Positions 40,701 to 53,320 of a stretch of DNA of 64,000 nucleotides are shown piece after piece. The position numbers were made by a program, and so were the translations under genes. The DNA is from Pterobdella sp. o SKG-2022. Its lineage: Eukaryota > Annelida > Clitellata > Hirudinida > Piscicolidae. The stretch spans positions 798,068 to 862,067 of the forward strand of contig OZ038325.1 of the NCBI GenBank assembly GCA_964035795.1. The letters run 5' to 3'. The notes under the pieces are model-generated. The model was not told where the DNA came from. It was given only the letters and a program-made list of their open reading frames with translations, and did not search any database. Each line of letters opens with the position of its first letter. The stretch's first letter is position 1.

Positions 40701-42721
40701 CTTGTGATCATGGAGGCATATAATACTTGTGATCATGGGGGCATATTACTTGTGATCATGGAGGCATATAGTACTTGTGATCATGGAGGCATATAATACT
40801 TGTGATCATGGAGGCATATAATACTTGTGATCATGGAGGCATATAATACTTGTGGTCATGGAGGCATATAATACTTGTGAAAACGATTGAAACTCGAAAA
40901 GTCCAGTTGAATAAAACACTAACAGAATGAAATTTACACAAAATTTTTAAAAGTGAAATAGATTTAAAAGTGAATTAGATTTATAAGCATTGTATAGGTG
41001 ATCAAGTATTCTAGATCAAAGCATATTATAAGATAATCAGACAGTTTGCTTGCCGAATAACTCATACCAAACCAACCTCCAATCTCAATTACCCCATAAT
41101 AACCATTATAACGCACACATATATAAACACATACAAAATCAAACCAACAAAACCAATATTAAACACACACAAACAAACCTGAAAATTATGCTGGAAAGCC
41201 TCGAGGTTGGGCGTTTTATGAGGGTTGGAAAATTGCGGAAGTGTGGAATGGAGGGTGGTGGCATGTGTGGATGGGTTAATTTTAGAAGGATTGCTTTGGT
41301 TTAATGGTTTAACTGGGCTGCTCAAATCTACACTGGTACTGCTATTATCATTATTATTATTAATATCACCCTTATTGTAATTATTATTATTAATATTAAA
41401 ATCACTATTTATATTATCATTACTATTAGAAATATTATTTTTAAAGTCTGTTATATTTCTTTTGTCATCCTTACTACTTTCATTATCTATATCATCCTCA
41501 TTATCTATATTATCCTCATTATCTATATTATCCTCATTATCTATATTATCTTCATTACCTATATTATCCTCATTATCTATATTATCTTCATTACCTATAT
41601 TATCCTCATTATCTATATTATCTTCATTACTAAAACTTTCATCATTATTATGCATGTTCTTATCATTATTACCACAACCATTAGTACTTTCAATATGACT
41701 AATATCATTACTATCACCCTCATCTACTCCATCATCCTCTTCATCATCATCATTATCACAAACAATCTTATTTATATATCTCATCCAATTAGATTTGTCA
41801 GGGTTGCTGCTATTAATGCCAAAAAGGAATGTGTCATCATCTTTGTATAACTGGTAGGTGAAGGGTGGTGGAGAAAATAATGGAGAGTGATGAGAGAATA
41901 CCATGGTGAGTGGAGGAGAAATATGGTGTGATGAGAGAAGGTATGGTTAGGTTATTATTATTATTATAAAATTATTCTAAAAAAAATTATAATAAATAAT
42001 AAAAAAGATTAAAAAAAGTTTAATCTTAGAATCATGGAAAAATGGATAACTGAATAATTTGAAAAAATTACTACATGCTAATATTAGATGATTATATATA
42101 CTAAATGAGTAAAAAAAATGATGTACATACATTCCAGCTGTAACGACCATCATTAGTCTTCTTGTCGATGATGTCACCCATGTAGGGGCCAAACACTGAC
42201 CCTTTTGGGAAGCTCTGCATGTTTTTGTTTATAATTTATTCATATTGTTTCAATATTTAATAATAGCAGTAATTTAAAAAAAAATAATGTCAAAACATGC
42301 AATTGAAACATGAGAATACTTTAATAACAGATTATAAAATATAAAAGTTAAATTCATTTTTAGTTTTTCTTTTTGAATTTTCAGTTGTTTTGTATATAGG
42401 TACCTTTATAGTGAAGATACCATGTGAAAGGTCTTGGTCAAGATATTTCAAAATCAGACCATCTGGAACATTTTTTGCAAAAGTATCATGTATACTCCAT
42501 AAAACTAAAACCCTGTCTCTTTCAACTTTATCTTTTCTAAAAAGTTTGCAATCTTCTTCGTTTTCAATACCATTGTTTGTTTTTTCTTCTTTTAAACAAA
42601 AATTATGAACTTTTAACGTTTTATTTTCTAAAAAAGTGATGGCTTTTTCGTCCTTATTAGTTAAGACTTCTTCCTTTATATCAATACTTTTCAATTGGTC
42701 CTTGTCATCTTTGTCACTCAT
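37740..42721 (-). CDS. PRDM-family protein: PR/SET domain with ten C2H2 zinc fingers
   Basis: A nuclear DNA-binding regulator, possibly a histone methyltransferase. Five exons join in phase: 42721-42404, 42214-42131, 41850-41179, 39215-39116 and 38785-37740, giving 739 residues. The PR domain is spread over exons 1-4: VPDGLILKYLDQDLSHGIF, FPKGSVFGPYMGDIIDK, YSWN, DKSNWMRYIN, NLEAFQHNFQVYYRATHDI. Exon 3 inserts about 170 Asn/Asp-rich residues between NWMRYIN and NLEAF, including about eight six-residue EDNI(D/G)N repeats. Exon 5 carries ten consecutive C2H2 fingers with TGEKP-type linkers, preceded by a basic patch (KRKSSYKNPPSIKKSKK). The blocks resemble PRDM9/7 and PRDM14 PR domains, but the fingers are diverged rather than minisatellite-like, so I leave the orthology open. 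Confidence 0.92.
38900..38975 (-). other. tRNA-like sequence (tRNA-derived SINE fragment or pseudogene)
   Basis: In the last PRDM intron. The minus strand reads TGGCTCAGTGGTTGAGC (perfect box A) and, 30 bases on, GGTTCGATCCC (perfect box B). The acceptor and anticodon stems do not pair well, so a working tRNA is doubtful. Confidence 0.55.
39214..40880. repeat. 25-bp satellite-like array with higher-order structure
   Basis: Roughly 65-70 head-to-tail copies of ATCATGGAGGCATATAATACTTGTG-type units. Variants include GTCATGG, GGGGG for GGAGG, and 22-bp short units lacking ATA. Short units recur about every 620 bp (for example near 39400, 40018 and 40640), which suggests later duplication of multi-unit blocks. 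The array fills the start of PRDM intron 3-4 and ends at the exon 4 acceptor. Confidence 0.95.
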
Positions 42722-43751
42722 TTTTTGATTAACTTCATTTAATCTTCAAGTGTTTTTGCAAAATAAAAATTACGTAACCATATTTCAAACCAAAAATAAA
42801 ATTTACATCGAAGAAATTTCGGCAACTTTTAAAATTACTTTGGTTACTAACTTTTAAATATAATTTACAGCGCACGATATCTCATTTAGTATTTGATGTT
42901 TTAGCAACTTTTGTAAATTAATATGCTAAATCGATTTAAGCATTAATTCAAGAGAAAAAAAATCTCGATTAATTTATTATTTCTAAAATTCAACGTTTCA
43001 TAGCTATCACATAAACAACCATTAAAGCTTGCTAGTGTTACAAACGAACAAAATACACTGAAAATCTCACCACAAACCCTCAACTACCTCCAACAAACCA
43101 ATAATACCAGAAAAAACCTTTACAAGCATCTAAAAACCGATCAGCTACCATTTTCGTATACTTACGATTTTAAATGATTGTGAAATAAAATAAAATGCCA
43201 TTCCAGCCTGCACCGGGGCATTGCGAATTGATGAAAAATAGGATTTTAAAAATCACTAGTGTCTTGAAAGCGCTAAACGTACTTTTAAACAAACTCATAC
43301 TGATTTGCAATATAAACGACTCTAACATTCGAATCAAAAACTCGCGTAAAATAAAAAAAATCTTCCATATAAAATTCGAGATAAGCAATTTGGCTAAATA
43401 ACAGAAAATAATCCAACTTTCACACCACCACTTCTATCTAATGGACTAAAAGGAAACAGACTTATCATCATTATTAGTACTAATAACGAAACACGATGTG
43501 ATAAGCACAGTGTAGTTAAGAATATGCATAATACCATACGTTGATGCCTCGATAATGGACTGGGGTTTGTGCCTTGACGCCACATGGTGACAATAATCAA
43601 ACGCTTATTACTGGGAAGAAAGCTTATGCTTGTGGTAATTAAATACTTAATTATATTTTGTCTTAATTACATAATTAAATATTAATTGGAATTAATTATT
43701 TAAAATTTTTAAACTAATATTGATTATTGATTAGTTTGATAGAAGTTCTTC
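42722..43751. other. Intergenic: PRDM upstream / PICALM downstream
   Basis: About 1 kb of AT-rich DNA that should hold the PRDM promoter and PICALM 3' UTR. Short open frames here have no family signal. Confidence 0.6.
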
Positions 43752-46700
43752 TTAAAGATCAGCAAACGGATTGAAATCCACCTGAGAATTATAACATAAA
43801 TGTATACAGGGCCAGTAAAAACGAATAAAATTGAATATTGGATATAAGTGTTATAAATATTCATGAAATATTTTATGAAAAACAAACTTATTTTGAAAAT
43901 GAAGCAATTTGAATGGGAAATTACTTTATTTTCTGCAGCTGTTTCCACTGGTTCTCTGGAAAAATTCATGACATATTATGATTACTATTTTAAATTATTT
44001 TTGAAATAATCATTCGCTCGGGTCTAGCGCTTCATACGCACAAAAAAAATTTCCACTGTTTGATAATTATTAATTTATCCAACAAATAGTTTATATAAGA
44101 CAAAATAGTAATAAGCTCAAAGCTCTTACTCCACTGCTGCGACAGTTTGGTCATAAGTGACTGCCTGCTCCTCGGTGGCTGCGTGGTTTGTATGGTGGTG
44201 ATGGAGGGCTTATTAGTATTCGTGACTATTTGAATTTGGTAGTATTGAATAGCTATAAATCATAAAGCGGAAGGACAGAAAGCATACTTGTAGCAAATGT
44301 TTCATCGTATGTTCCTGCCACTTCTTCTTGTGCTTGCAAGTTTGCTAAATGGTAGTTCATATTTCAAACAATTTCGAAAATTAATATACAAAAAGACACT
44401 TAGTATCAACCTTCATCCACATTGCTATCTTCCGGGTAATCCCAGGGGTTTTTACTTTCGAAATTAGTTTCAGTTTCAGCTTCAGTAACAGCCTCTTCGA
44501 AAAAGAATGGATTTTTCGCGGCTTCATCAACTTGTCCGCCGTTTTGTTCTTCCGTTTCCGTGGGTTCGCCAAAGTCAGCGAAAGGATTATTAGATTTCAT
44601 GGTATCGCCCTGGTTTGAAAAAAGAAATAGAAGTCGAAGATAAAAAACAACAAAAAAAAAAACTAAAGAATATTAGAAAAAAATTAAAATGTAATTTTTA
44701 AAAATATTATTTCAAATACAACAAAAACATAAAACCAATAAAACCCACAGACCAGTGCATCAAGTTCCTCTGCAAAGAAGTCATCGTTGATAGAGTCATG
44801 GTGGGCGCTGGCTGCGGTAGTCATGCTACTGATGGCAGTGTCCACCACTGACTTGTGCTTCGATGAGCCTAGAAAAAAGACATAAACTCTGCATCTTGTT
44901 TGATAGTGATCCACAAACTTCAAGACGAGACATAATATATCTATGGATCACAATATGAATTAGTGTGTTTTAGCCATAATCATCATTAGCAGCATAAGCC
45001 TTTCGACGAAATCTTTGAGAACACACAAACATCGTTAAACATGTAATAAAGGTGCCAAACTCAATAATGACTGACCTTTCTTTGAACCCTCCAATGACTT
45101 CATGTGTGTTTCCAGGGCTTCCAACAGAGTCGAAGGAGCCTGTGTCATCATCATTATCATCACCATTTCGTTTTCATTCATAAATGTTATCATCATATTC
45201 ATATCATCGATAACAATAAGTCATATTATTTAAACAATCCTCCCCTACTCTTCATCAATTACAAATCATCATCATTATGCACCTGAGCAAGATCTGGAAT
45301 GTCTCCCTTCTCGATGCCAACGCTCTATAGATGATGATGACATGTGAAGAATGTTAGGGTGATGATGATGTGTAGGACATGTGAAAAATGTGGTGATGAT
45401 GATAATGATGGGCAGGGCATGTGATGATGGTGATGAGAATGTGTGAACTAGGCTATGATGATGTGTGAAGGAGACATAATGTAATACAATACTATGATGA
45501 ATGTGTTTGGAATGACGCCAACTTCAAGAGTTTCAATGTGATGAATACGATTATAGTGGCGCCAATCAAACATTTCAATACAATGGTGCATGTAATCATA
45601 GTGGCGTCAACCCGTGAAGTTTCTAGACCAGTGGAAATATTACACAGCTGTAAAAACTAAACATTTAAAAGGCACATCATGATTATAAAAAAAACAGTGA
45701 ACTTTATAATGATCCAGGTATTGAGACTCGCTCAAGTTTGAAGTTTTTGAAAAAATTTAAAGAATTTCCTACAAAAAAACAGCTTAATGTCTGTTCTCTG
45801 AGCTTCCTGAAGCATTAATTTTCTGCGTTATTTTCAAAAAGTTTGAGAAAAATTCATTAAGAATTTGATTGGAAATCTTTTTCAAGTAGAATTATACAAA
45901 AAACCTAGTCGGATTATAAAAGTAAGCAGATTTAAGCTTTAAAAATTCTTTTGTTCTGATATAAGCTTACAACGCCCCTCATCATCATCATCATCCTCAT
46001 CACCGACATGCGAATCGTTTCCACCAGCTCTTGCTACCTCATCACACACCCCAACACCACCTACCATTACTATCACCACCACTACCCACTATCTCTCCTC
46101 TTTCCCACGCCACCACTTCCCCCACACACCTCGGCCACAGCAAAGAACTTGCCCACACCCTCCATTCTAACCACAAACTTTCTGTATATGTCTAATGCTT
46201 CTTTACATTCCTTCTTGTTCATGTCAAAGAATTTTGCTGCGGTGGTTAGGGGGATGTCGAGGAATTGGGTTGTTGAAATGGGAAGAGATAATAAATGGTT
46301 TAAAAGAGCAAAAACTTTCGAAAATTAAAAGTAAAATAAATAAAAAGATCATCATCATCATCATTGGCGTTTTGTGTCCGTTTCCATGCTAGCATGGGTT
46401 GGACGGGGATTGAAAATATGAAAAAATAACTTTTACAAAAGCAAAGACAAAACACGGACAAAAAATATCATACAAAACAACAATACAAAAGTTAAAGTAC
46501 CAAGAAGATTGATGATGGCGTCATTGTAGCAGGCGAGGAGTCTGATGAGGTCTTTGAAGAGCATCATGAATGCTGCAAAGATCACTGAGTTGTTCAGCTC
46601 TGCCTTCGTTACCTGAGGAAAAAGAGAGGAGTGGGGAAAGTAGTGAGTAGAGAGAAAGGGGTGGTTGTGGTGGAGAAATGAATGGTGGTGAATGAGTCAT

Positions 46701-49700
46701 CACTAACCTCAAACTCCAGCAAACAATCAACTTGGTTTTGTAATGTTGGGATGGCCTTTATCAACTGCAATTTTTTTTGTTTCTCATTTATTATTATTAT
46801 TTTTTATTTTCATTTCCATTATTTTTTTTTATCGTTATTATTGTTTTTATTATTTATCGAATTAGAATAACCTTCTCAATCTCCATCACCCTTAGTACGC
46901 CATCATCCTTGCTGTTTAATGATAAAAATAATAATATAAAGTTTTTTATAATATATTATAAAGGATTATTATTGCTTGAAGAGTGCCAAAAGAGCGCTAT
47001 AAAAATCATTTATACTTATGAAAATAGTAGAAATTACTTGCAAAAATATTTATCAAAATGACTTTAAATCACATAAATTATATAAAATAAGCTTTGATTT
47101 TTTTTAACTTTTTTCTCAAAAGAATATAGCGCTTCTTGAGAAGTTTATTCCAGTGTGTTCAAGTCAATAGAAAAAAATAATTTTAATTTCCAAGAGTATA
47201 AATTTCATTTTTGAAAGCCATTCCAACGAATTCTACTTTTTCAACAACTATTCAAGCAAAAAACTTCAACGCCTTTGAAACGGAGGAATTGACAACAGAA
47301 TTTTTTTCACTCAGTGAAAATTTTTAATAATAAGTATTTTCGATAATAGATTATGTATTGTGATAATAAAGATATATTCAAAAAAAATTATAGTGAAATA
47401 AATAGAAAATAAGAAAATCAACATCAAAACTAGCGAACACAATACATCGACAACAACAACCACAACAAAAAACCAAAAATAACATCGACATCACTAACCC
47501 CTTTTTAATTTTACAGAAGTCAAAAGCCATGGCTCTGTAAGAGACAGCTTTGGAGTTGAGGTACTTGGCGTATCTTCGAATGTGGGGTGACATGTCGTAG
47601 CCTGGATGAGTAATAATACTAATAATAAAATTAATAACAACAATAACAATAATAATAACAAACACAAAAAAAGAAAAATAAACAAAAAATGAAAAAAGAG
47701 CAAAAAAAAATGTAATAAAAAAATAAAAATTAATTTCACCCCATCAATATAGATCATTTTTTGAAATTGGCCTTAAAATAGATTTGAAATGAAGTAGACA
47801 AGGTTAATTGAAAAAAAACAATGAAAAATAAAATAGGATTTCATTCAAATTGTAATTTCTCTTTTTGCAAACTCTGAATTTTGTCTGAAATTTGTCTAAA
47901 TTTTGTCTGAAATTTGCTTAGTTAGTGCTTATTTAAACAAAGAAATACACGAAACTCAACTAATAGAATGAAAAAAACATGAATTAAACATAGACAGATC
48001 AATGTACATTCAATTAAATTTAATAAAAATAAAACACAAATTTAACAATAATATCATAAAACAAGTTAAACACGAGAATAATCAAATGGGAACAAAAATA
48101 AAACACAACAATAAATAAAATAATAATGACGTCATTGAAAAACACATTAAATATAATAATAAAAACAAAAAAAAAAAACAAAATAATAACAAAAAATAAC
48201 AATAATAAAAACAAAAATGATAACAAAACCACCTTGAGGGGACGTCTTGTCAGTGAAGTTCTCCAGTTTGAAACTGCAGTTGTTTGACGCCAGGTACTGA
48301 GTGTACCTCTGTTGTGGTGGAATGCACTTTTGAGGTAATGGAAGCTTATTTTGGATCATCATACTAAATGTATTTTGGGGATTTTTTACTTATAAAATCT
48401 AGTTTTGGGCAGTTCAGATGGTGAAAATATTTTTCAGAGAATTTTAAAGTATTAAAAGTTGTATACAAAAGATACCGAAAATAACTAGCTAAGAATATGC
48501 AGTTTCAAATATTCATGAAGTAGTAGAAATAAAGCAGATATAAGTAGCCATATTTAGTTTTGAATTATTTATAAGGTGTTACAAATAAACATATAAACAG
48601 AAATACAAACATTAATATAGAAGTATATACACATATATATAGAATCATACAAATAAAAGTATTAATACATATATAGAAACATACACATAGAAGTACTAAC
48701 AACCTCAAATGCCACAAAGATGCAATCTTTTGGAAACACCACGTGACATATATCCATTTGTATGACATGTTACGGAAAGCTTCAAGACTTAAACGAATAA
48801 CGTTTGTTTTAAATTCAGTATAAAATATTACGCTGTTAATAATGTGCTTCTGTTATAAGAAAGCCTAATTGTAAGGAATTGTACCACTGCTAATTAGATA
48901 AGAGAGTGGAAGGTTTTTGTTCTTGCAAATGTAATTCAAACTTGATGCAACTTTGTAGGGAATTCTGCTCTAATGTGACCAAATGCATGTTTTTTACAGT
49001 TAGTCATTTGAGTTGTTTTCTATAAAAATCTTTGAAAGTTGAACTCACAGAAAACTTACGGAAATTTCCATCATCAAACCTTTTATATCAGTATACAATG
49101 CTAACAGCATTGCACTTGGCTCATTTGTTGAGTTTCAACAAAAAATGGTATGAAAGGAATTGAGTTTGAAAGGAAGTGAGACACGATAAAGAATATGATT
49201 ATAGCGACATGCACTTCAAAAGATGTTTTATGGGCAAATTAAAGGAAACAATAATTAGTTTTAAGATTAATAAAACATAAATTGTCGCCATCTTGATTCA
49301 AATTTTTATCAATTTTTTCCATAAAAGGCATACGACATCTTAATGAACCCAAAAAACCGTCAAAAGATTATTAAATAAGAATTTCCTGTCTTCGTTGTGA
49401 CGAAATACAACAAATTATTACAGGGAGACTCAAAAAACTTTTATCTTCAAGCGTTTGCTATGAAATTTGACAAGTATGCAAGCAATTCTTTTCACCTCAC
49501 TTTTCTATCTTGTATTATAACTCAAACGATTTACATCTTTTCAAGGTTCATCATTAAAAAAATTGAAAAACGAGAATTTGGAAAAATAGATATAGACGTT
49601 GAAGTATACAGTTTATGTAGCGCTAAGTTGTTAATATTTGATTATTCTGAATGACTCTAGCATGAAATCATGAAACTAGTTACATACCAACGAATGACTT

Positions 49701-51002
49701 TAATTAAAACTCCCATCATTCACCGTTAATCTCTATTTTCTAAACCTCCTACCACCCTTTTTAAATATATCCCCATATCAAACCTTTGAACCACCTTTTC
49801 CCACCCAGTCTCTCAAAACCCCAACCTCATTTCCATGGTTCATGAGACTGTGTGAAGTGAGCAGAGCTTTGAACACAGACACCCAACTGAAGTTTTGACT
49901 CCTTTCCAACAACAAGCCAGCCAGGTGGGGGATGGAAACGTTGGGTTCATGTGTGCATTGGACTAGATCTGTGGATGAGTGGTGTTGTGTAGAAAGAGGG
50001 GGTATGTAGGAGAGTAAACATGGAGTGTAGGATATCAAAAAAGTTAAGTTCAAAAAAGTCGTTTTGCGTAAGAGGGTGAAAAAGTAGAAATGTGTGATAG
50101 GGAAAGTGATAAGATTTTTTGAGTCTAATGTAATTGAAGTGAAGTCAATAGGACAATAAACAAGACTCATTTTTAAGTGATTTATGTTTGAAATTTTTTT
50201 TAGTTTGAAGAAAAAATTGTAAATTGTAAAATATTAAAAAAAAAGCGATTTCATTTCTTGATGAGACCTAATGAATACGAATAAAGGCGTTAATGGAAAA
50301 TCCAGAAATAAACCACAGGCACTTCGCGCTCACATTAAAAACGTCGATTTTTCAAGAAAAAAAAAACTAACATTTTTCAACAAAGCCTATGATTGGTTCA
50401 ACTTAAAACAGAGACAAATGCTTTTGCCGCTTGGAACTTTAGAAATGAACCCACCATCAAAAAAACATTTTGATAAGATTAAAAAATGATTTTTAATTAT
50501 CTGTATAATATCGAAAAGTTTTTGAATATTAATAAGTTGAGAATCGTCTTCAAATTATTTCAAACATAAAAAAACATAAAAAACGTTATAAAAGAGAATA
50601 AAACTACGAGCTCATATACAAACGTGCTTACAGGAAACTGTAAAAGGTCTGTGCGTGTGGGAAATCATAAAAAATCAAAAAAAAAAATACATGAAGACAA
50701 ATTCATGAGAAAAAATAATTTTAATATTGAGCAAAAAGCATTAAAAAAATTTTATAATGAAAAAAAAATCATAATTGAAAAATCCTTGAAAACATCAAAA
50801 GAAAATATAAACCATAAAAAATATATAAAAATTACTCACAATCCACGTGCTTTTTCTTGGGAGGCATTACTTCTTCCGTGGTGGCTTTGCAGACGGACTT
50901 GGCAAGTCCTTGACCAGCTAGACTGTGTTTGGCCGCCATAACTCTGTCTACCAAGCTCTGTCCCGCCACATTTGGTCCGTACATTAATTTGTTTAAATTC
51001 AT
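43752..51002 (-). CDS. PICALM: AP180 / PICALM (CALM) clathrin assembly protein
   Basis: This adaptor binds PIP2 through its ANTH domain and recruits clathrin at the plasma membrane. Sixteen exons join in phase: 51002-50840, 49968-49826, 48308-48233, 47601-47499, 46911-46872, 46764-46708, 46612-46501, 46236-46130, 45324-45283, 45139-45076, 44868-44753, 44609-44411, 44344-44288, 44178-44130, 43955-43925 and 43781-43752, giving 462 residues. The ANTH domain (about 1-310) shows [59 protein letters not shown] and [20 protein letters not shown]. The tail is short and holds three NPF tripeptides (about residues 349, 374 and 457), the last in the C-terminal VDFNPFADL. Start chosen: the ATG at 51002, 15 residues longer than usual before GQSL. 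Exon 14 could be read through to a stop at its donor, giving a shorter tail. Confidence 0.95.
46347..46413 (+). repeat. Dispersed-repeat fragment (SINE-like) headed by (ATC)n
   Basis: In PICALM intron 7. ATC repeats lead into GGCGTTTTGTGTCCGTTTCC and ATGCTAGCATGGGTTGGACGG. From memory, the second block resembles a dispersed element common in molluscan genomes. Only a short piece is present. Confidence 0.5.
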
Positions 51003-52079
51003 TTTTGTTTTTTTTAATTTTTTGTTTGTTGGGTTGGTGTTTTTTATTTATTTTTTCTTTTATGAAAAATTTTGTTTGGTTTTATTAGTGAGATGCTTTT
51101 TTATCCACAAGGTTTTAGATCTTCAGTTTGTATATTTTGTTTTCTTGTTCTGAGGTACGTCAGGTATATACTTCATCTCTGGTAATCCCTTTTAATCAGG
51201 ACACTGATGAATGTTCACGCTCATACAATGCAGGTTAGAAAGATCAAAATTATCCTATTCTCTTTAGTTTCGGATCAAAACTAATTGGTTTTATTGTAAT
51301 ATCTACAAAATTATTTTCAAAAACGAAAAATAATGGAGAAGAATTTTTTAGGACTTGTTCTTTGTACAAAACGTCCACAAACCAAGTCAAATATGCAAAA
51401 CTATAAACAAAAACACCCTTGCAACCAAAAATACTAACCACGGCTAATATTTACCAATATATACGCTCAAATTTTGGAAGCATATAAACACAAGATACAA
51501 CATGGAGTCGCTTTGCTTCCAGGCGAAAAAGAATCAATAAAGCTGCACACACGTCTTAATGCACACGCCAGTCACAAGATTGATAAAGAAACGTATTATT
51601 AACCTAGTTATATCAAAATTACAAGGGTTTTGCAATTAGTGCTCAATCTGAATTGAAAGAATTTGAAATAGGATTTTATTGAGATCTTTGAGGATTTACG
51701 GAATTTCGAACAAGATCATTTTATCCTTACCGTGAATTCATTTTCGAAAAGCGTTTGACGGGTCAAAAATTGAATTACAAAATTTCCCTCGTGAGTAATA
51801 GTCTCAAAATTGTGAATCATAAAAACAAGAAAATATTTGAATTTTTTATTTGATGAAGCTTTTCGATATATCTTATATCATCATCAAGTAACCAATTGGT
51901 TAAAAAATTCAAATACTGTCGTGATTTTTATTTTTTATTTGAATTTTATGATTGGCATAAAAAATTTTCGTAATATGGTGTAAAAAAACTAAAAAATTTT
52001 GAATTCTCTTTTATTATTTCTTAATCGAAAAAAAAAACTATTAAGCATAATAAAAATCAGAAAATGATTTCTAAAATAA
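51003..52079. other. Intergenic: PICALM upstream / mS37 downstream
   Basis: AT-rich DNA with the PICALM promoter expected near 51000. Nothing else recognised. Confidence 0.6.
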
Positions 52080-52766
52080 TCAATTGGGTTGGGGATATTT
52101 CTGGAGCACCTGGTTGACAACTTTGATGGGGTATTTGCCTGCTTCCTTGCGCACTTGTGTCTGAAGCTGCTCCTTTTGAGACTGCTCTTTCTGACATTTT
52201 TAATACATTCTTAAATATTTATTTTAATAAGTCCCTGCAAATTGGAATAAAAAATTTTGTTTTTGAATATTTAATAATTTATTGAACTAAATCATGAGCT
52301 AAATTGTTGAGTAGATTATATTTATAATAATTCTTTTTGTTTGAAAAGTTGATTATTCATCATTGTCACATACTAGAACATTCTGGAAGCAGCCGAGATA
52401 GGATTGGATTTCCTTGGAGCACCTGCTTTCATCATAGTCCTTCTTCTTCAAACATGTCAGCATTAAAGCCATCTCTTGAAAACACTGCTTGCCTGCAAAT
52501 ATAATATATGTTAATTTTTGAAACAAAAACAAATAGATTAATGATATATAAATATAGCAGTAAAAACTTTTTTAGAAGAATTTAATGATTCACTTAAGTC
52601 AAATGTTTTAACCTGCAAACTTGTCAGCTCGGTTTGCAACTTTATCTCTCAATTTAGGCGGTAGGACATTTTTGTATGGAAAATCTGGGTAGATCTTACA
52701 TTTTTTCTTCATGGGTTCCAAATCTATGGCCCCTAAACCAAACGCTCTTGGCGTTAAACGCGGCAT
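52080..52766 (-). CDS. CHCHD1: Mitochondrial ribosomal protein mS37 (CHCHD1)
   Basis: mS37 is a small twin-CX9C-type component of the mitoribosomal small subunit. Three exons join in phase: 52766-52613, 52492-52374 and 52190-52080, giving 127 residues, near the vertebrate size. The centre reads CFQEMALMLTCLKKKDYDES then CSKEIQSYLGC. This gives two CX9C pairs, the fold imported by the MIA40 disulfide relay. The end KVVNQVLQKYPQPN matches the conserved family tail (LNKLLQRFP). It stands head to head with the MICAL-like gene, 554 bp apart. Confidence 0.88.
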
Positions 52767-53320
52767 TTTAATTTAAAATTTAAAAACCTTTATTGCTCAT
52801 TCACTACAATTATTACACTCAGTTTTATTTTAAAAGATGCCCAAGGACGATATTTAGAAAATTGCACGGATAAAAGTAAATTTTGCTTTGATAAAAAGTA
52901 TTAAACAAATTTTTATATGCAGTTATTTCAAAATCAATGAATGTATTTGGGAAAATAATTTTTTTATTAAATATGACTCAGTTATTCGTGACTTATTCAT
53001 TTAAACTTATCGCTAAAGTAAAATTCGTGAATTTTTCAAAAGAAAATAAACATCAACATCGTAACCAAATATTGACAAATTTTGTAACAAAGTTAACTTA
53101 TCAAAGAAATATTTAAAAAGTTGAAAAATATTTGTAAATAAGTTGATTTGGATACCTGGATTACAACCTGTGATGCCGGCTTTATAAAGAAACTATACAA
53201 ATCCCACATATTTCGAACACTGACAATGAAAATTTTAACAACTTAAATGTAAAACTTTCCGCAAATGACGTTATATAAAAATTCCAGTCAGTCTCCCGAT
53301 TCACTAAAACGAAAAAGTTT
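52767..53320. promoter_or_regulatory. Divergent promoter region between mS37 and MICAL-like
   Basis: 554 bp of AT-rich DNA separating two outward-facing start codons. It must hold both promoters, or one shared one. No individual element can be named with confidence. Confidence 0.5.

Noticed and set aside
39214..40880. CRISPR-like periodicity of 25-bp repeats
   Set aside because: Units are contiguous with no unique spacers, and the window is eukaryotic; it is a tandem satellite.
37740..42721. Assignment as PRDM9
   Set aside because: PR-domain blocks are similar, but the fingers are diverged and lack the near-identical tandem pattern; no KRAB or SSXRD region is seen.
48565..48768. Hydrophobic minus-strand frame in PICALM intron 2
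   Set aside because: Does not fit between exons 2 and 3, whose phases and protein join perfectly without it.
50271..50941. Two Lys/Asn-rich plus-strand frames inside PICALM intron 1
   Set aside because: The second runs antisense through PICALM exon 1, no consistent splice pair joins them, and composition follows the AT-rich background.
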